64,000 nt of DNA. It comes from Budvicia aquatica DSM 5075 = ATCC 35567. GTDB taxonomy: Bacteria; Pseudomonadota; Gammaproteobacteria; Enterobacterales; Enterobacteriaceae. Positions 1-9,524 of this stretch are shown piece by piece. Below the pieces are notes generated by a model. That model saw only the letters and a program-made list of their open reading frames with translations. It had not been told where the DNA came from and made no database searches. Position 1 is the first letter of the stretch; each line of letters begins with the position of its first letter. Where the stretch lies: assembly GCF_000427805.1 (NCBI RefSeq), contig NZ_ATYS01000019.1, positions 43,346-107,345 on the forward strand, given 5' to 3'. The translations under genes and the position numbers were made by a program.

Positions 1-1
1 G

Positions 2-280
2 AATGGCGGCATTCGTTTAGGCCGCCCGGCCCACACTATTCGCCTTGGCGATGTGGTCCGCGTTATGGAGCCGCTTTCATTAGTTAATTGTAGTCCGGAA
101 TTTTGTCACATTACTCCCGCTTGTCGACTAAAATTAGTGTTAGATAAAGCGGTTAAGTCTTTTTTACAAGAATTAGATAATCACACGCTTGCTGATATGA
201 TTGTTGATAACGCTGGTCTACAGACCTTATTATTTTCGAATCCACCATCAATATCGGCAACTAAAAAGAAGGAAGAGTAA
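2..280 (+). CDS. nsrR: NsrR nitric-oxide-sensing Rrf2 repressor, C-terminal part
   Basis: The gene enters from the left edge, so the N-terminal winged helix is missing. The visible 92 residues contain the Rrf2-family cluster motif [12 protein letters not shown], whose three cysteines bind the [2Fe-2S] cluster that reacts with nitric oxide. The flanking residues ([25 protein letters not shown]) match E. coli NsrR closely. NsrR represses NO-detoxification genes such as hmp and ytfE. Its stop codon overlaps the rnr start by one base, as expected for the nsrR-rnr-rlmB operon. A good NsrR-type operator lies upstream of ytfE in this same window (27078-27100). Confidence 0.93.
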   Translation, partial: NGGIRLGRPAHTIRLGDVVRVMEPLSLVNCSPEFCHITPACRLKLVLDKAVKSFLQELDNHTLADMIVDNAGLQTLLFSNPPSISATKKKEE

Positions 281-2802
281 TGTCAAAAGATCCTTTTTTA
301 GCCCGTGAAACTGAAAAGTACGGGTCACCTATTCCGAGTCGCGAATTCATTCTTGATTTGCTGTCTAAAAAGGAAAAGCCTGCCAATCGCGATGAGATCT
401 TTAGTGCGCTTGGTTTGGAAGGTGAAGAACAACAGGAAGCGCTACGCCGTCGCTTAAGAGCGATGGAGCGTGACGGACAGCTAGTCTTCACCCGTCGCCA
501 GTGCTATGCATTGCCGGAGCGTTTAGACTTAGTTAAAGGCACTGTTATCGGTCATCGTGACGGTTACGGTTTTTTACGCGTTGAGGGAAGCAAAGAAGAT
601 CTTTATCTCTCCGCAGAACAAATGAAAACCACCATTCACGGTGACCTAATTCTGGCACAGCCTCAGGATGTCGATCGTAAAGGCCGTCGTGAAGCTCGGG
701 TAGTTCGGGTTTTGGTACCAAAAACCAGCCAAATTGTGGGTCGCTATTTTACCGACGCTGGCGTTGGCTTTGTGGTTCCTGACGATAGCCGTTTGCATTT
801 CGATATATTAATTCCGCCAGAAAATATCATGGGTGCCCGCATGGGGTACGTGGTAGTGGTTGAATTGACCCAACGCCCAACCCGCCGTACTAAAGCAGTC
901 GGTAATATTGTTGAAGTGTTAGGCGATAATATGGGCACGTCGATGGCCGTTGATATTGCCCTGCGTACCCACGAAATACCTCATGTTTGGCCTGAGTCGG
1001 TGCTTAATCAGGTGGCCGGGCTGAAAGAGCAGGTACCTGAAGAGGCGAAAAAAGGCCGGGTTGACCTGCGTGATTTGCCGTTGGTGACTATCGATGGTGA
1101 AGATGCCCGCGACTTCGATGACGCCGTATGCTGTGAGAAAAAACGTGGCGGTGGCTGGCGCTTATGGGTGGCAATTGCTGATGTTAGCTACTATGTTCGT
1201 CCTCCGACACCGCTAGATTCCGAAGCCCACAGCCGGGGAACCTCAGTTTATTTCCCGTCACAGGTTATACCGATGTTACCGGAGGTATTATCGAACGGAC
1301 TGTGTTCGTTAAATCCTCAGGTTGATCGCCTGTGCATGGTTTGCGAAATGACCGTTTCGGCGACCGGTAAGCTCTCGACCTTTAAGTTCTATGAAGCGGT
1401 AATGAATTCTCACGCTCGTTTAACCTATACCAAGGTCGCGGATATTCTTAAAGGGGATGCTGAGCTGCGTGAGCACTATCGGCCGTTGGTCCCTATGCTG
1501 GAAGAGCTCAATAACCTGTATAAGGCGTTGGATTTAGCTCGCGAGCAGCGTGGCGGAATATCTTTTGAGACTGAAGAAGCTAAGTTTATCTTTAATGCTG
1601 AACGTCGCATTGAGCGCATTGAGCCACTGGTGCGTAATGATGCCCATAAAATCATTGAAGAATGTATGATTTTAGCCAATATCTCAGCGGCTCGTTTTGT
1701 TGAGAAGGCCGGCGAGCCTGCGCTGTATCGGGTTCATGATCGACCAAAAGGCGAGAATATGACGTCACTGCGTAGCGTATTAAGCGAGTTGGGCTTAACG
1801 CTGGGTGGCGGCCTTGAACCTCAGCCTAAAGACTATGCAGTGTTAATGGATGCCGTTGCCGATCGTCCCGATCGTGAAATGCTACAGACCATGCTGTTAC
1901 GTTCAATGAAGCAGGCGATTTACGATCCGGACAACCGCGGCCACTTCGGTCTGGCGCTAACGTCGTATGCTCACTTTACTTCACCGATTCGTCGTTATCC
2001 TGACCTGACTTTACACCGCGGGATTAAATACCTGCTGGCTAAAGAGGCCGGTACGCTTAAAGGCAATTCAACGCCAAGCGGCGGCTGGCATTATGAAATA
2101 AATGAGATGCTTCAGTTAGGTGAACATTGTTCAATGACTGAACGTCGGGCCGATGAAGCCACGCGAAATGTAGCTGATTGGCTGAAGTGTGACTTCATGC
2201 AGGATCATGTCGGTGAAGTATTTACCGGTACTATTGCCAGCGTGACGGCATTCGGTTTCTTTGTTCGTTTAGACGATCTGTTTATCGACGGTCTGGTTCA
2301 CGTTTCAACCTTAGAGAACGACTATTATCGTTTTGATAATGTCGGGCAGCGCTTGATTGGTGAATCTTCCGGTCAAACTTTCCGTCTGGGTGATAAGGTC
2401 GAAATTCGGGTTGATGCAGTTCATCTGGATGAGCGGAAAATAGATTTTGCGCTGGTTTCTAGCGAGCGACGTCCACGCGGTGAAGGTAAAACTGCCCGCG
2501 AGAACGTGAAGAAAAGTGCCAAATTACGCGGCGATAGCCCGTCTAAAGGCGATTCTCGTACTAAATCTAAAGCGCCGAGAAGAAGTAAAGCCGCCGCTAA
2601 GGACGAGGGCGTAGCTAAAAAGCCGGCAAAACCAGCTAAGGTTGATAAAGCCGGTAAAGCTGACAAAGTCGAGCAGGCTGGTAAAACAGATAAGGCTGAT
2701 AAGGCGAAGTCAAAGCCAAAGGCTAAATCTCCGTCAGCGAAAACTAAAAAAATAACGGCAGCGTTAAAAACTAAGCGGGCTAAGAAATCCGCAGAGCTTT
2801 AA
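280..2802 (+). CDS. rnr: Ribonuclease R (3'-5' exoribonuclease)
   Basis: 840 residues against 813 in E. coli. RNase R degrades structured RNA from the 3' end and takes part in rRNA quality control and in trans-translation with SmpB/tmRNA. The order is an N-terminal helix-turn-helix and cold-shock domains (about residues 20-250), the RNB catalytic domain with the magnesium-binding motif [12 protein letters not shown] near residues 271-282, an S1 domain (about 644-725, [15 protein letters not shown]), and a Lys/Ala-rich basic tail from about 728. The tail is unusually long, with KADK/KAGK-type repeats, and accounts for the extra length. The start ATG overlaps the nsrR stop, which indicates translational coupling. 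Confidence 0.97.
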   Translation: MSKDPFLARETEKYGSPIPSREFILDLLSKKEKPANRDEIFSALGLEGEEQQEALRRRLRAMERDGQLVFTRRQCYALPERLDLVKGTVIGHRDGYGFLRVEGSKEDLYLSAEQMKTTIHGDLILAQPQDVDRKGRREARVVRVLVPKTSQIVGRYFTDAGVGFVVPDDSRLHFDILIPPENIMGARMGYVVVVELTQRPTRRTKAVGNIVEVLGDNMGTSMAVDIALRTHEIPHVWPESVLNQVAGLKEQVPEEAKKGRVDLRDLPLVTIDGEDARDFDDAVCCEKKRGGGWRLWVAIADVSYYVRPPTPLDSEAHSRGTSVYFPSQVIPMLPEVLSNGLCSLNPQVDRLCMVCEMTVSATGKLSTFKFYEAVMNSHARLTYTKVADILKGDAELREHYRPLVPMLEELNNLYKALDLAREQRGGISFETEEAKFIFNAERRIERIEPLVRNDAHKIIEECMILANISAARFVEKAGEPALYRVHDRPKGENMTSLRSVLSELGLTLGGGLEPQPKDYAVLMDAVADRPDREMLQTMLLRSMKQAIYDPDNRGHFGLALTSYAHFTSPIRRYPDLTLHRGIKYLLAKEAGTLKGNSTPSGGWHYEINEMLQLGEHCSMTERRADEATRNVADWLKCDFMQDHVGEVFTGTIASVTAFGFFVRLDDLFIDGLVHVSTLENDYYRFDNVGQRLIGESSGQTFRLGDKVEIRVDAVHLDERKIDFALVSSERRPRGEGKTARENVKKSAKLRGDSPSKGDSRTKSKAPRRSKAAAKDEGVAKKPAKPAKVDKAGKADKVEQAGKTDKADKAKSKPKAKSPSAKTKKITAALKTKRAKKSAEL

Positions 2803-2820
2803 TGTTATAGGCTGTTATCG

Positions 2821-2850
2821 CAGGGCGGCCATGGTGTCGCCCTGATTTTT
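2821..2850 (+). terminator. Hairpin after rnr
   Basis: CAGGGCG pairs with CGCCCTG across a 10-nt loop, followed by ATTTTT. It lies between rnr and rlmB and probably attenuates rather than ends transcription, because the two genes are usually cotranscribed. Confidence 0.6.
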
Positions 2851-2876
2851 ATATCAGATTGCAGAAGAATGGTGTT

Positions 2877-3608
2877 ATGAGCGAGATTATTTACGGTATT
2901 CATGCCGTTAAAGCATTGCTAGATCAGGATCCTCAGCGGTTTATTGAAGTCTTTATTCTTAAAGGACGTGACGACAAACGTTTACAACCTTTAGTGGCAG
3001 AAATTGAGCAAAGCGGTATTTCTGTTCAGGTAGCAAACCGCCAATGGCTGGATAACAAGGCTGAAGGTGCTGTCCATCAGGGAATTATTGCCAGAGTGCG
3101 CGAAGGTCGTCAGTATCAGGAAAACGATCTGCCGGACATCATTGCTAAATTAGATAAACCCTTCCTGCTGGTGCTCGATGGCGTTACCGATCCGCACAAC
3201 TTGGGAGCCTGTTTGCGTAGCGCGGATGCTGCCGGGGTTCATGCGGTGATTGTTCCTCGCGATCGTTCCGCCCAGCTTAATGCGACTGCGAAGAAAGTTG
3301 CCAGCGGTGCCGCCGAAACAGTACCACTGATTCGCGTGACTAACTTAGCCCGCACCTTGCGCTTGCTTCAGGAGCATAATATCTGGATCGTAGGCACGGC
3401 CGGCGAGGCTGACCATACGTTATATCAAAGTAAGTTTGATGGCCCGGTAGCACTGGTTATGGGAGCCGAAGGCGAAGGTATGCGTCGTTTGACCCGTGAG
3501 CATTGTGATGAGTTGATCAGCATTCCGATGGCGGGCAGCGTATCGTCGCTTAACGTTTCGGTTGCAACCGGCGTTTGTCTGTTTGAGATTGTGCGCCAGC
3601 GCGGCTAA
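2877..3608 (+). CDS. rlmB: 23S rRNA (guanosine-2'-O-)-methyltransferase RlmB
   Basis: 243 residues from the ATG at 2877; a TTG six codons upstream is in frame, but [11 protein letters not shown] matches the E. coli N-terminus. RlmB methylates the ribose of G2251 in the 23S rRNA P-loop using SAM. An N-terminal RNA-binding domain (about 1-75) precedes the SPOUT methyltransferase domain, which shows motif 1 ([16 protein letters not shown]), motif 2 ([11 protein letters not shown]) and motif 3 ([17 protein letters not shown]) forming the trefoil knot. It is the third gene after nsrR-rnr and is followed by a terminator. Confidence 0.97.
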   Translation: MSEIIYGIHAVKALLDQDPQRFIEVFILKGRDDKRLQPLVAEIEQSGISVQVANRQWLDNKAEGAVHQGIIARVREGRQYQENDLPDIIAKLDKPFLLVLDGVTDPHNLGACLRSADAAGVHAVIVPRDRSAQLNATAKKVASGAAETVPLIRVTNLARTLRLLQEHNIWIVGTAGEADHTLYQSKFDGPVALVMGAEGEGMRRLTREHCDELISIPMAGSVSSLNVSVATGVCLFEIVRQRG

Positions 3609-3639
3609 ATAGATAGCCTCTGGGTTTGTCATTAATTCA

Positions 3640-3663
3640 AAAGGTACCCGACTGGGTACCTTT
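3640..3663 (+). terminator. Terminator after rlmB
   Basis: A 10-bp stem AAAGGTACCC/GGGTACCTTT with loop GACT. Its A and T flanks would let it work in both directions between rlmB and the convergent GST gene. Confidence 0.75.
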
Positions 3664-3687
3664 GCTGTTTATTGTATGGCCGAATTA

Positions 3688-4368
3688 TTAGACTCGTAAA
3701 TCTTGTAATAAAGTTCCCCGCTCCAGGGTTTCACGTTCGTGCTCTTCTTCCCGCCAGACTTCTTTCAACGCTGCCAGTTGCCATTCAACCATCGCAGGAA
3801 GCTGACGCAATCTATCGGCATAGGCCATAGCCGCAGGGGAAAGTTTCAGGTCGTAGCTTTGGAGGCGAAAGGCAACCGGGGCAAAGAAAGCATCAACGGC
3901 GGTAAATTTATCACCGGCCAAGAATGGCCCTCCGAACTTATCCAGACCTTGATTCCACAGTTCGTCTAAGCGGGATAATTCTTTCTGTAGATCCTGCGGC
4001 TGTTGGCTAAGGCGCAGGCGGATGCCGATATTCATCGGGCAATGATTACGAATAGCGCTAAACCCAGAATGCATCTCTGCGGCGGCGCAGCGTGCCCATG
4101 CTCGGGCTTCAGTAGACTCAGGCCAGACGGACGAATTCGATTCTGCCAGATACTCAATGATTGCCAGAGAGTCCCATACCGTTAACTGTGCGTGGTTTAA
4201 ACAGGGAACCTTACCGGAAGGTGAGAAGGTCCTGAACTCATCCCAGCTGGAAATCGGCGTAAAAGGCACCACAATTTCTTCAAACGGAATGGCTAACGTT
4301 GTCATTAAAACCCAAGGGCGTAGCGACCATGATGAATAGTTTTTATTGGCAATATAGAGTTGGTACAT
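3688..4368 (-). CDS. Glutathione S-transferase family protein
   Basis: 226 residues from the ATG at 4368, chosen because GAGG lies about 8 bases upstream and the thioredoxin fold begins there (MYQLYIANKNYSSWSLRPW). In-frame codons extend up to 4413. The N-terminal thioredoxin-like domain (about 1-80) carries the S-x-W-S-L-R active-site segment and the glutathione-binding GKVPCLNH..WDSLAIIEYLAE pattern; an all-alpha C-terminal domain follows. Soluble GST-superfamily enzymes conjugate or transfer glutathione, but the substrate cannot be read from sequence. It converges on rlmB and lies 27 bp upstream of nothing shared with the next gene's promoter, so co-transcription with the permease before it is possible. 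Confidence 0.85.
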   Translation of the reverse strand: MYQLYIANKNYSSWSLRPWVLMTTLAIPFEEIVVPFTPISSWDEFRTFSPSGKVPCLNHAQLTVWDSLAIIEYLAESNSSVWPESTEARAWARCAAAEMHSGFSAIRNHCPMNIGIRLRLSQQPQDLQKELSRLDELWNQGLDKFGGPFLAGDKFTAVDAFFAPVAFRLQSYDLKLSPAAMAYADRLRQLPAMVEWQLAALKEVWREEEHERETLERGTLLQDLRV

Positions 4369-4440
4369 GGTAATAGCCTCTGTCATTGTTGGTCTGTATT
4401 CGTTTTGCTGCATGATAAGTGTAGTTGCTTAATTCAGGCA

Positions 4441-5397
4441 TTAAACCCTGACGCCAATTAATGTGAGAATTAACGGGGTGGTAATTGCCGAGAGTACGGT
4501 TGAGATAACCATGCTGGAGGCCGCCGGTCCGACAATGACATTGAATTGCCGCGACATCAGATAAACGTTTACGCCTACGGCCATTGAACCTAATAAAACC
4601 ACCACCTGGGTTTCCATCGGCGGTAGGTTTAGCATTATGGCTAAAGCCCAGACTACCATCGGTTGCAATATCAGTTTTAGCACACAGATGGCAGAGCTTA
4701 TTTGCCAGCCGTCGCGGATTCGGTATTCAGCTAAACCCATTCCCAGAGCGACTAATGACATCGGTGCGGCTATTTGCCCTAACATGCTGACCGGTTGGTC
4801 GATAAAAGCGGGGAGATCGTACCCAGTCAGGCTGAACAGCGTGCCGGAAATAATGCCAATAATCAGCGGATTAGTTAAAACGTTACGGGCCGTTTGGGCA
4901 AAGCCTTTTACCGTCAGAGAGCCATTGCGTGACCACTCAACAGAGACCGTAACCAGCGTCCATAAAATCAATCCGTTAAAGACTAACACCAGCGCGACAG
5001 AAGGCAGCGCGGCTTCACCCAACGCCACCGTCGCTACCGGAATGCCCAGCATGACGTTATTGGAGAAGATACCGCCCAGTGCAAACACTGAGCCTGAAGT
5101 GCCATCAAGCTTAAATACTTTAGAACCAAGCACCCGGCCAACCACAAATACGATCAGGCAACTGCCGAAGAAAGCGACCAATAATCGGGCATCAACCGGA
5201 GGCTGTTTTGAGAAATTACACATCATGCGAAACAGCATGGCGGGCAATGCCACGGAGAAGACGAATTTAGTCAGCCCGTCAGCAACGGATTTATTCCATT
5301 TTCCCCAGCGGATTAAGCCATATCCTAAAATAGCCAACATAAACAGAGGCGCAGAGAGCACAATCTGGTGCCATAGAGGAAGAAGAAAACTTTGCAT
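4441..5397 (-). CDS. AEC-family permease (auxin efflux carrier / malonate transporter type)
   Basis: 318 residues with about ten hydrophobic segments in two five-helix repeats separated by a polar loop (around EWSRNGSLTVKG). The pattern LPAMLFRMMC near the first repeat and PLSLV/PMSLVALGMGLA in the second are typical of the AEC/BART superfamily (YfdV, MdcF). Members move small carboxylates or related anions; the substrate here is unknown. The gene follows the YheO-type regulator on the same strand (272-bp gap), so the regulator may control it. It ends 72 bp before the GST gene, which could be read from the same transcript. Confidence 0.85.
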   Translation of the reverse strand: MQSFLLPLWHQIVLSAPLFMLAILGYGLIRWGKWNKSVADGLTKFVFSVALPAMLFRMMCNFSKQPPVDARLLVAFFGSCLIVFVVGRVLGSKVFKLDGTSGSVFALGGIFSNNVMLGIPVATVALGEAALPSVALVLVFNGLILWTLVTVSVEWSRNGSLTVKGFAQTARNVLTNPLIIGIISGTLFSLTGYDLPAFIDQPVSMLGQIAAPMSLVALGMGLAEYRIRDGWQISSAICVLKLILQPMVVWALAIMLNLPPMETQVVVLLGSMAVGVNVYLMSRQFNVIVGPAASSMVISTVLSAITTPLILTLIGVRV

Positions 5398-5669
5398 GAA
5401 GTTCCGCTTGATTAAGAGAAAACAATAGCAGCTCCGGACATTTGTTCGGTGCTGTTAATTAAAGTGAATAATTGTGCGAGTACTCAATTGGCGACTCTTT
5501 CATGACTATACGTTGCAAGGAACAAAGGTCAATACGCGGGTATATATTTAGAAATACGTGCTTTATTTTACGCATACGTTTCCTGATAAAACTGAAATAC
5601 ATCGCTTATACAGAAATATTAAAGTGAGAATGCGCGTGTGGATGTCTCATCGTCGGTGATGGCTATCGA

Positions 5670-6326
5670 TTAGCTCTTTAAGGCGTTATAAATAGACACT
5701 CGTGAAATACCAAGAGTCTCTGCCGCAGTCGTTGCCGCACCGCGCAGCTGTAACATTCCCAATTCTGACAGATGGCGAATCAGTTTTTGCCGTTGCTGTG
5801 AGGTTAATGCCCGGGGTTGGGTATTTAACGCGGCGGCGTATTCGTTGATTTTGGTTTTAATATCATCCAGCCCCCAGGTTTTTAATGATTCATTTAGCGG
5901 AACCTGTTGATTATCGACGGCCGTTAATTGGCTGATGACACGCTGAACGGTGCTGAATAGTGAGATATCCATATTCAGGCATAGCGCAGCAACGTATTCA
6001 TCGCGGCTGTTTCGTAGTCCAATCGAGGTGCTTTTTACCGGGCGTCCATCCGGGAAGGTATTTTCATAATTCTGTACCACATCGGGAAAGGCTTTATCTT
6101 GAATACGTGCCAGCCCCATTTCTGTCGCCGGATCGCCAATTTTTCGCCCCGATAGCGGGCACTCAATGGCGATAATGGCATGTTCCGGATGAGTCAGATC
6201 GTGGAGTACCACCTCACAGCTCGGGGCAAACATCTTACCCAGCGCGGAGGCAATTTTTTTTGCTTCCCTGAGCAGTAATTCATTTTCATTCAGCTTAGGG
6301 TTACTGTGATGTTTTATATCTGACAT
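5670..6326 (-). CDS. YheO/DauR-type transcriptional regulator (PAS-like plus HTH)
   Basis: 218 residues. An N-terminal YheO-like PAS domain (about 20-130; VVLHDLTHPEHAIIAIECP, RNSRDEYVAALCLNMDIS) is followed by a C-terminal helix-turn-helix (about 165-218; TTAAETLGISRVSIYNALK). This architecture is that of YheO and of DauR, the D-arginine utilisation repressor of Pseudomonas. The PAS-like part probably binds a small ligand. The target is unknown; the downstream AEC permease on the same strand is the obvious candidate. Confidence 0.85.
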   Translation of the reverse strand: MSDIKHHSNPKLNENELLLREAKKIASALGKMFAPSCEVVLHDLTHPEHAIIAIECPLSGRKIGDPATEMGLARIQDKAFPDVVQNYENTFPDGRPVKSTSIGLRNSRDEYVAALCLNMDISLFSTVQRVISQLTAVDNQQVPLNESLKTWGLDDIKTKINEYAAALNTQPRALTSQQRQKLIRHLSELGMLQLRGAATTAAETLGISRVSIYNALKS

Positions 6327-6492
6327 TGGGCGGTTATCCGGTTTTACTTTTTGTTATAGATTATACAAAATGATAAATGATTTATAGCCCAATTAAAGAA
6401 AGGCCGACAGACAAGTTTTATCCATATTTGATATTGTCTGATAACTCGTTATCAACGGCTTTATCTACAACATATCAAGTAAGAAGGTCCCC

Positions 6493-6990
6493 GTGTCATC
6501 GATTATTTTTAGTCAGTTAGTTTCGTTATTGGACAATCAAGGTGCCCGCTACAAAGTGATAGAACACGCAACGGCGGGCCGCTCGGAAGAGGCGGCCAAA
6601 GCCCGGGGGACTAAGATTGAACAGGGGGCAAAAGCGCTGGTGTGTCATGTGAAAGGTAATGGTATTAAGCAGCATGTACTGGCGGTTCTTCCGGCTCATC
6701 GTAAGGCCAATCTATCCGTACTCGCTAAAACTCTGGGTGCTACTCGAGCATCACTAGCCAGCCCGAAAGAGGTGATGGAACTGACTCAGTGTGTATTTGG
6801 CGCTATTCCGCCGTTTAGCTTTCACCCGGAGCTTAAGCTGGTTGTTGATCCTATGCTATTTCAGCTGGAAACAGAGATCGTATTTAATGCCGGTTCACTG
6901 GAGCGTTCAATTTTGCTTAATGTGGAAGACTATGGGCGAATTGTTCAACCTGAGTTGATCGCTTTTTCTGAACAGTCGTCTCCGGCATAA
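6493..6990 (+). CDS. yeaK: YbaK/EbsC-family aminoacyl-tRNA deacylase (YeaK-like)
   Basis: 165 residues starting at GTG 6493, with AAGAAGG about 7 bases upstream. The protein is a single INS/YbaK domain. The segments GAKALVCHVKGNGIKQHVLAVL, RASLASPKEV and CVFGAIPPFSFHPELKLVVDP match E. coli YeaK far better than YbaK or ProX. These enzymes hydrolyse mischarged aminoacyl-tRNA in trans; the conserved Lys in the GAKAL segment corresponds to the catalytically important lysine of the family. It is divergent from the YheO-type regulator and converges on the CDF transporter. Confidence 0.85.
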   Translation: MSSIIFSQLVSLLDNQGARYKVIEHATAGRSEEAAKARGTKIEQGAKALVCHVKGNGIKQHVLAVLPAHRKANLSVLAKTLGATRASLASPKEVMELTQCVFGAIPPFSFHPELKLVVDPMLFQLETEIVFNAGSLERSILLNVEDYGRIVQPELIAFSEQSSPA

Positions 6991-7017
6991 TCTCCGGCAT
7001 AAATAGTTTAGGTCAGG

Positions 7018-7926
7018 CTATAGCCACTTAGGGTCACGTGTAAACGAGATTGTCAGCCAGAGATAAGGGCCGCGCTCAGTAATTTCACTGGCGATTTCGT
7101 CACGAATTTTATCAAATTGTAATACCCCGATCTTTTCCATTTCTTCCGGAATGACAATGTGAATTTCGATGAACAAGCCGCGCCCGATTCTGGTCGCATA
7201 GTTGGAATAGTCCAGAAAACCATACTCCTCGGTCAGCCGCTCCATCACATTTTCTACTTTACAGTCGAGTGAATCCGGCGTCATTTGCAGCACTTCTTTT
7301 ACTGCGGAAATAACCGTTTTAACCGGGACCGGAATCAGTGCCAGCGTTAGCACGGCAAGGACAAAGGGGTCGACATAAACGATAAGGTACTCATAGCGGG
7401 TGCCTTCCATTCCCCATGAAATAATGAAGGCGACGAGTAGGGCTGAGCTGATACAGGCTGACATTAACCAGCTTTTGGTATCCAGAGCAATCAGCTTAGA
7501 CTTAATCTTACGATTCAAGCGTGATTGCTTAAGGTAGAGGGTAAAACAGAAAACGCTGACAACGGCAGCATAGGCAATTGCCCAACCGAGTTCGAGCTCT
7601 CGTCCGCCGTCAAAAATGCCTTTTACGGCGTTTATGAACGCATAGAAACAGAGTAAAACCAACAGGCTACCGTTAAAGGCCAATACTAAGGGCTCTACAT
7701 GCCAGAAGCCATATTGAAACCGGCGGCTTAACGGTTTAGTGAGTAAACGCGATACCAGCAAAGATAGCCCGCACATTCCGGCATCTAACGCTGAGAACAT
7801 ACCATCAAAGATAATGGATAGAGAACCGCACAGGATACCGAACGTAATGCCCAGCGTCGCTATGATCAGAGTACAAAAAATGGATCTTCTCAGTATCTTC
7901 TGTTCTAAATCGGTATCTTGCTGCAT
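7018..7926 (-). CDS. Cation diffusion facilitator (CDF) family transporter
   Basis: 302 residues. About six transmembrane helices fill residues 15-205, and a cytoplasmic ferredoxin-like domain occupies about 215-300 (EEYGFLDYSNYATRIGRGLFIEIHIVIP). SLSIIFDGMFSALDAGMCGLS and the later ALDTKSWLMSACIS occupy the positions of the metal-site helices TM2 and TM5 (D and D/H residues), although the pattern departs from the HxxxD of zinc CDFs. The metal is therefore uncertain; export of a divalent cation is the family role. The gene stands alone, on the opposite strand to yeaK. Confidence 0.85.
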   Translation of the reverse strand: MQQDTDLEQKILRRSIFCTLIIATLGITFGILCGSLSIIFDGMFSALDAGMCGLSLLVSRLLTKPLSRRFQYGFWHVEPLVLAFNGSLLVLLCFYAFINAVKGIFDGGRELELGWAIAYAAVVSVFCFTLYLKQSRLNRKIKSKLIALDTKSWLMSACISSALLVAFIISWGMEGTRYEYLIVYVDPFVLAVLTLALIPVPVKTVISAVKEVLQMTPDSLDCKVENVMERLTEEYGFLDYSNYATRIGRGLFIEIHIVIPEEMEKIGVLQFDKIRDEIASEITERGPYLWLTISFTRDPKWL

Positions 7927-8234
7927 AGGCGGTAACCCTGTATGAAAAACATTAAGTAGGCTATAACGGATACTGATGAATCTTATTATAGCTAAGAAAG
8001 TAAACGACTGTTGTTGCTACGATTAAACCCGCTGCCGGTTTAAGAACTGTTTTAATCAGATGAGTTTGTCATGGCTGCAAGGATTGGCATTCGCGGTTTG
8101 TCTTATATTGATTTGAATTTACAACGATGTTTTGACTTGAATAGTATTTGTAACATCTGGACCTCCGGCCGCCGTCAGCCAATGCTAACGGTTAGCCGGA
8201 GTCAGATTTTGATGATTGTCTAAATTAATTAAAC
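7927..8234. other. Intergenic region downstream of arcA, upstream of the CDF gene
   Basis: 308 bp without a credible ORF. It holds a GC-rich hairpin at 8163-8201 and an imperfect short palindrome (TTAAACC...GGTTTAA) around 8023-8043. The rest is AT-rich and presumably carries the CDF promoter. Confidence 0.5.
8163..8201 (-). terminator. Structured hairpin after arcA
   Basis: Outer arms CTCCGGC/GCCGGAG enclose CCGTCAGC/GCTAACGG with loop CAAT, about 35 bp after the arcA stop. There is no strong T tract on the minus strand, so it may stabilise the 3' end rather than terminate by itself. Confidence 0.45.
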
Positions 8235-9506
8235 TTAGTAATCAATGCCATCACGGATTAATGGACAGGTCATACAGTGGCCGCCTCCGCGACCTCTTCC
8301 CAGTTCGCTACCAACGATTTCAATAACTTCAACGCCTTCTTTACGCAACTGAGTATTGGTTTTGGTATTACGGTCATAGGCCATTACGACCCCTGGTGAT
8401 AATGCCACCATGTTGTTACCGCTATCCCACTGCTGGCGCTCAACGTCATAGTTATTACCTTCAGTTTCGACGACGCGCAGCTTATCCAGATTCAATGCAC
8501 CGGCTACAGCCTCAACGAAGGTTCCCTTATCCTGGCTCAGTCTCATACCGGTAGGGCCATCATCAGGACGTAGTGAGAAGGTTTTAATTTGATCAACAAT
8601 CGTTGGGTAAAGGGTTACCACATCGCGATCGCAGAAGGTAAATACGGTATCAAGGTGCATCGCTGCTCTTAATTTAGGCATTGCCGCAATCATCACTCGC
8701 TCTACGCCTGACTTCTCATTAGCAAACAGTGAAGATGCTAGCTGAGTAATTGCCTGGTGAGAGGTTCTCTCGCTCATACCAATCAGGACCGTTTTATTAC
8801 CGATAGGCATAACGTCACCGCCTTCCAGCGTTGCGCTACCGTGATGCTGTGTCGGGTTACCCCACCATATATTGATATTGGCCTTGGCAAAATCAGGGTG
8901 GAACTTGTAAATAGCCGTGGTCAGGATGGTCTCTTCATGACGGGCAGGCCAGTAAAGCGGATTAAGCGTTACGCCGCCATAGATCCAGCAGGTTGTATCA
9001 CGGGTATAAAGCGTATTCGGCAGCGGTGGTAATAAATATTCGGTAATGCCGACGGCTTCACGAATCAGTCTGAGTTCTTCATTGTCACAGTGTCCGTCTC
9101 TGGCTAGCTCTTCAGTCGATAAACCACCGATCAGCACTTCTGCCAGCGTACGTGCCGGAAGTTGCTCTAGGAAGCTACGGGTTTCGTTTAAGATCCCGAG
9201 AGAAACCTCATTGGGTACGATTTGCTGATCTAAAATCCACTTACGTGCAGCCGGATTCTCTAATGTTTCAGCCAGTAGGTTATGCATTTCTACAACTTCA
9301 ACGCCGCGCTCGCGCATTTTAGTCATAAAGTCAAAGTGGTCGCGTTTAGCACGCTCAACCCATAGAACGTCATCAAATAATAATTCGTCACAGTTGCTTG
9401 GTGTCAGGCGGTTGTGGGCGCGGCCCGGTGCACAAACCATCACTTTATGAAGCTGTCCTACTTCTGAATGAACTCCGTAAGGGCGAGAGATATGTTTAGT
9501 ATTCAT
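8235..9506 (-). CDS. arcA: Arginine deiminase
   Basis: 423 residues, normal for the family. ADI hydrolyses L-arginine to citrulline and ammonia in the cytoplasm. The pentein-fold motifs are present: the LEGGD segment, [12 protein letters not shown] with the catalytic His, and C-terminal [10 protein letters not shown] with the nucleophile Cys411. It follows arcD on the same strand with an 18-bp gap, so the two form an operon. No ornithine carbamoyltransferase (arcB) or carbamate kinase (arcC) lies nearby, so only the first step and transport are encoded here. A perfect ARG box precedes the operon. Confidence 0.96.
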   Translation of the reverse strand: MNTKHISRPYGVHSEVGQLHKVMVCAPGRAHNRLTPSNCDELLFDDVLWVERAKRDHFDFMTKMRERGVEVVEMHNLLAETLENPAARKWILDQQIVPNEVSLGILNETRSFLEQLPARTLAEVLIGGLSTEELARDGHCDNEELRLIREAVGITEYLLPPLPNTLYTRDTTCWIYGGVTLNPLYWPARHEETILTTAIYKFHPDFAKANINIWWGNPTQHHGSATLEGGDVMPIGNKTVLIGMSERTSHQAITQLASSLFANEKSGVERVMIAAMPKLRAAMHLDTVFTFCDRDVVTLYPTIVDQIKTFSLRPDDGPTGMRLSQDKGTFVEAVAGALNLDKLRVVETEGNNYDVERQQWDSGNNMVALSPGVVMAYDRNTKTNTQLRKEGVEVIEIVGSELGRGRGGGHCMTCPLIRDGIDY

Positions 9507-9524
9507 AAATATTTACTCCAAAAA

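Noticed and set aside
4637..5428. 263-codon ORF antisense to the AEC permease gene
   Set aside because: It is the complement of a well-defined membrane protein gene, has no recognisable domain and no ribosome-binding site; it is a frame shadow.
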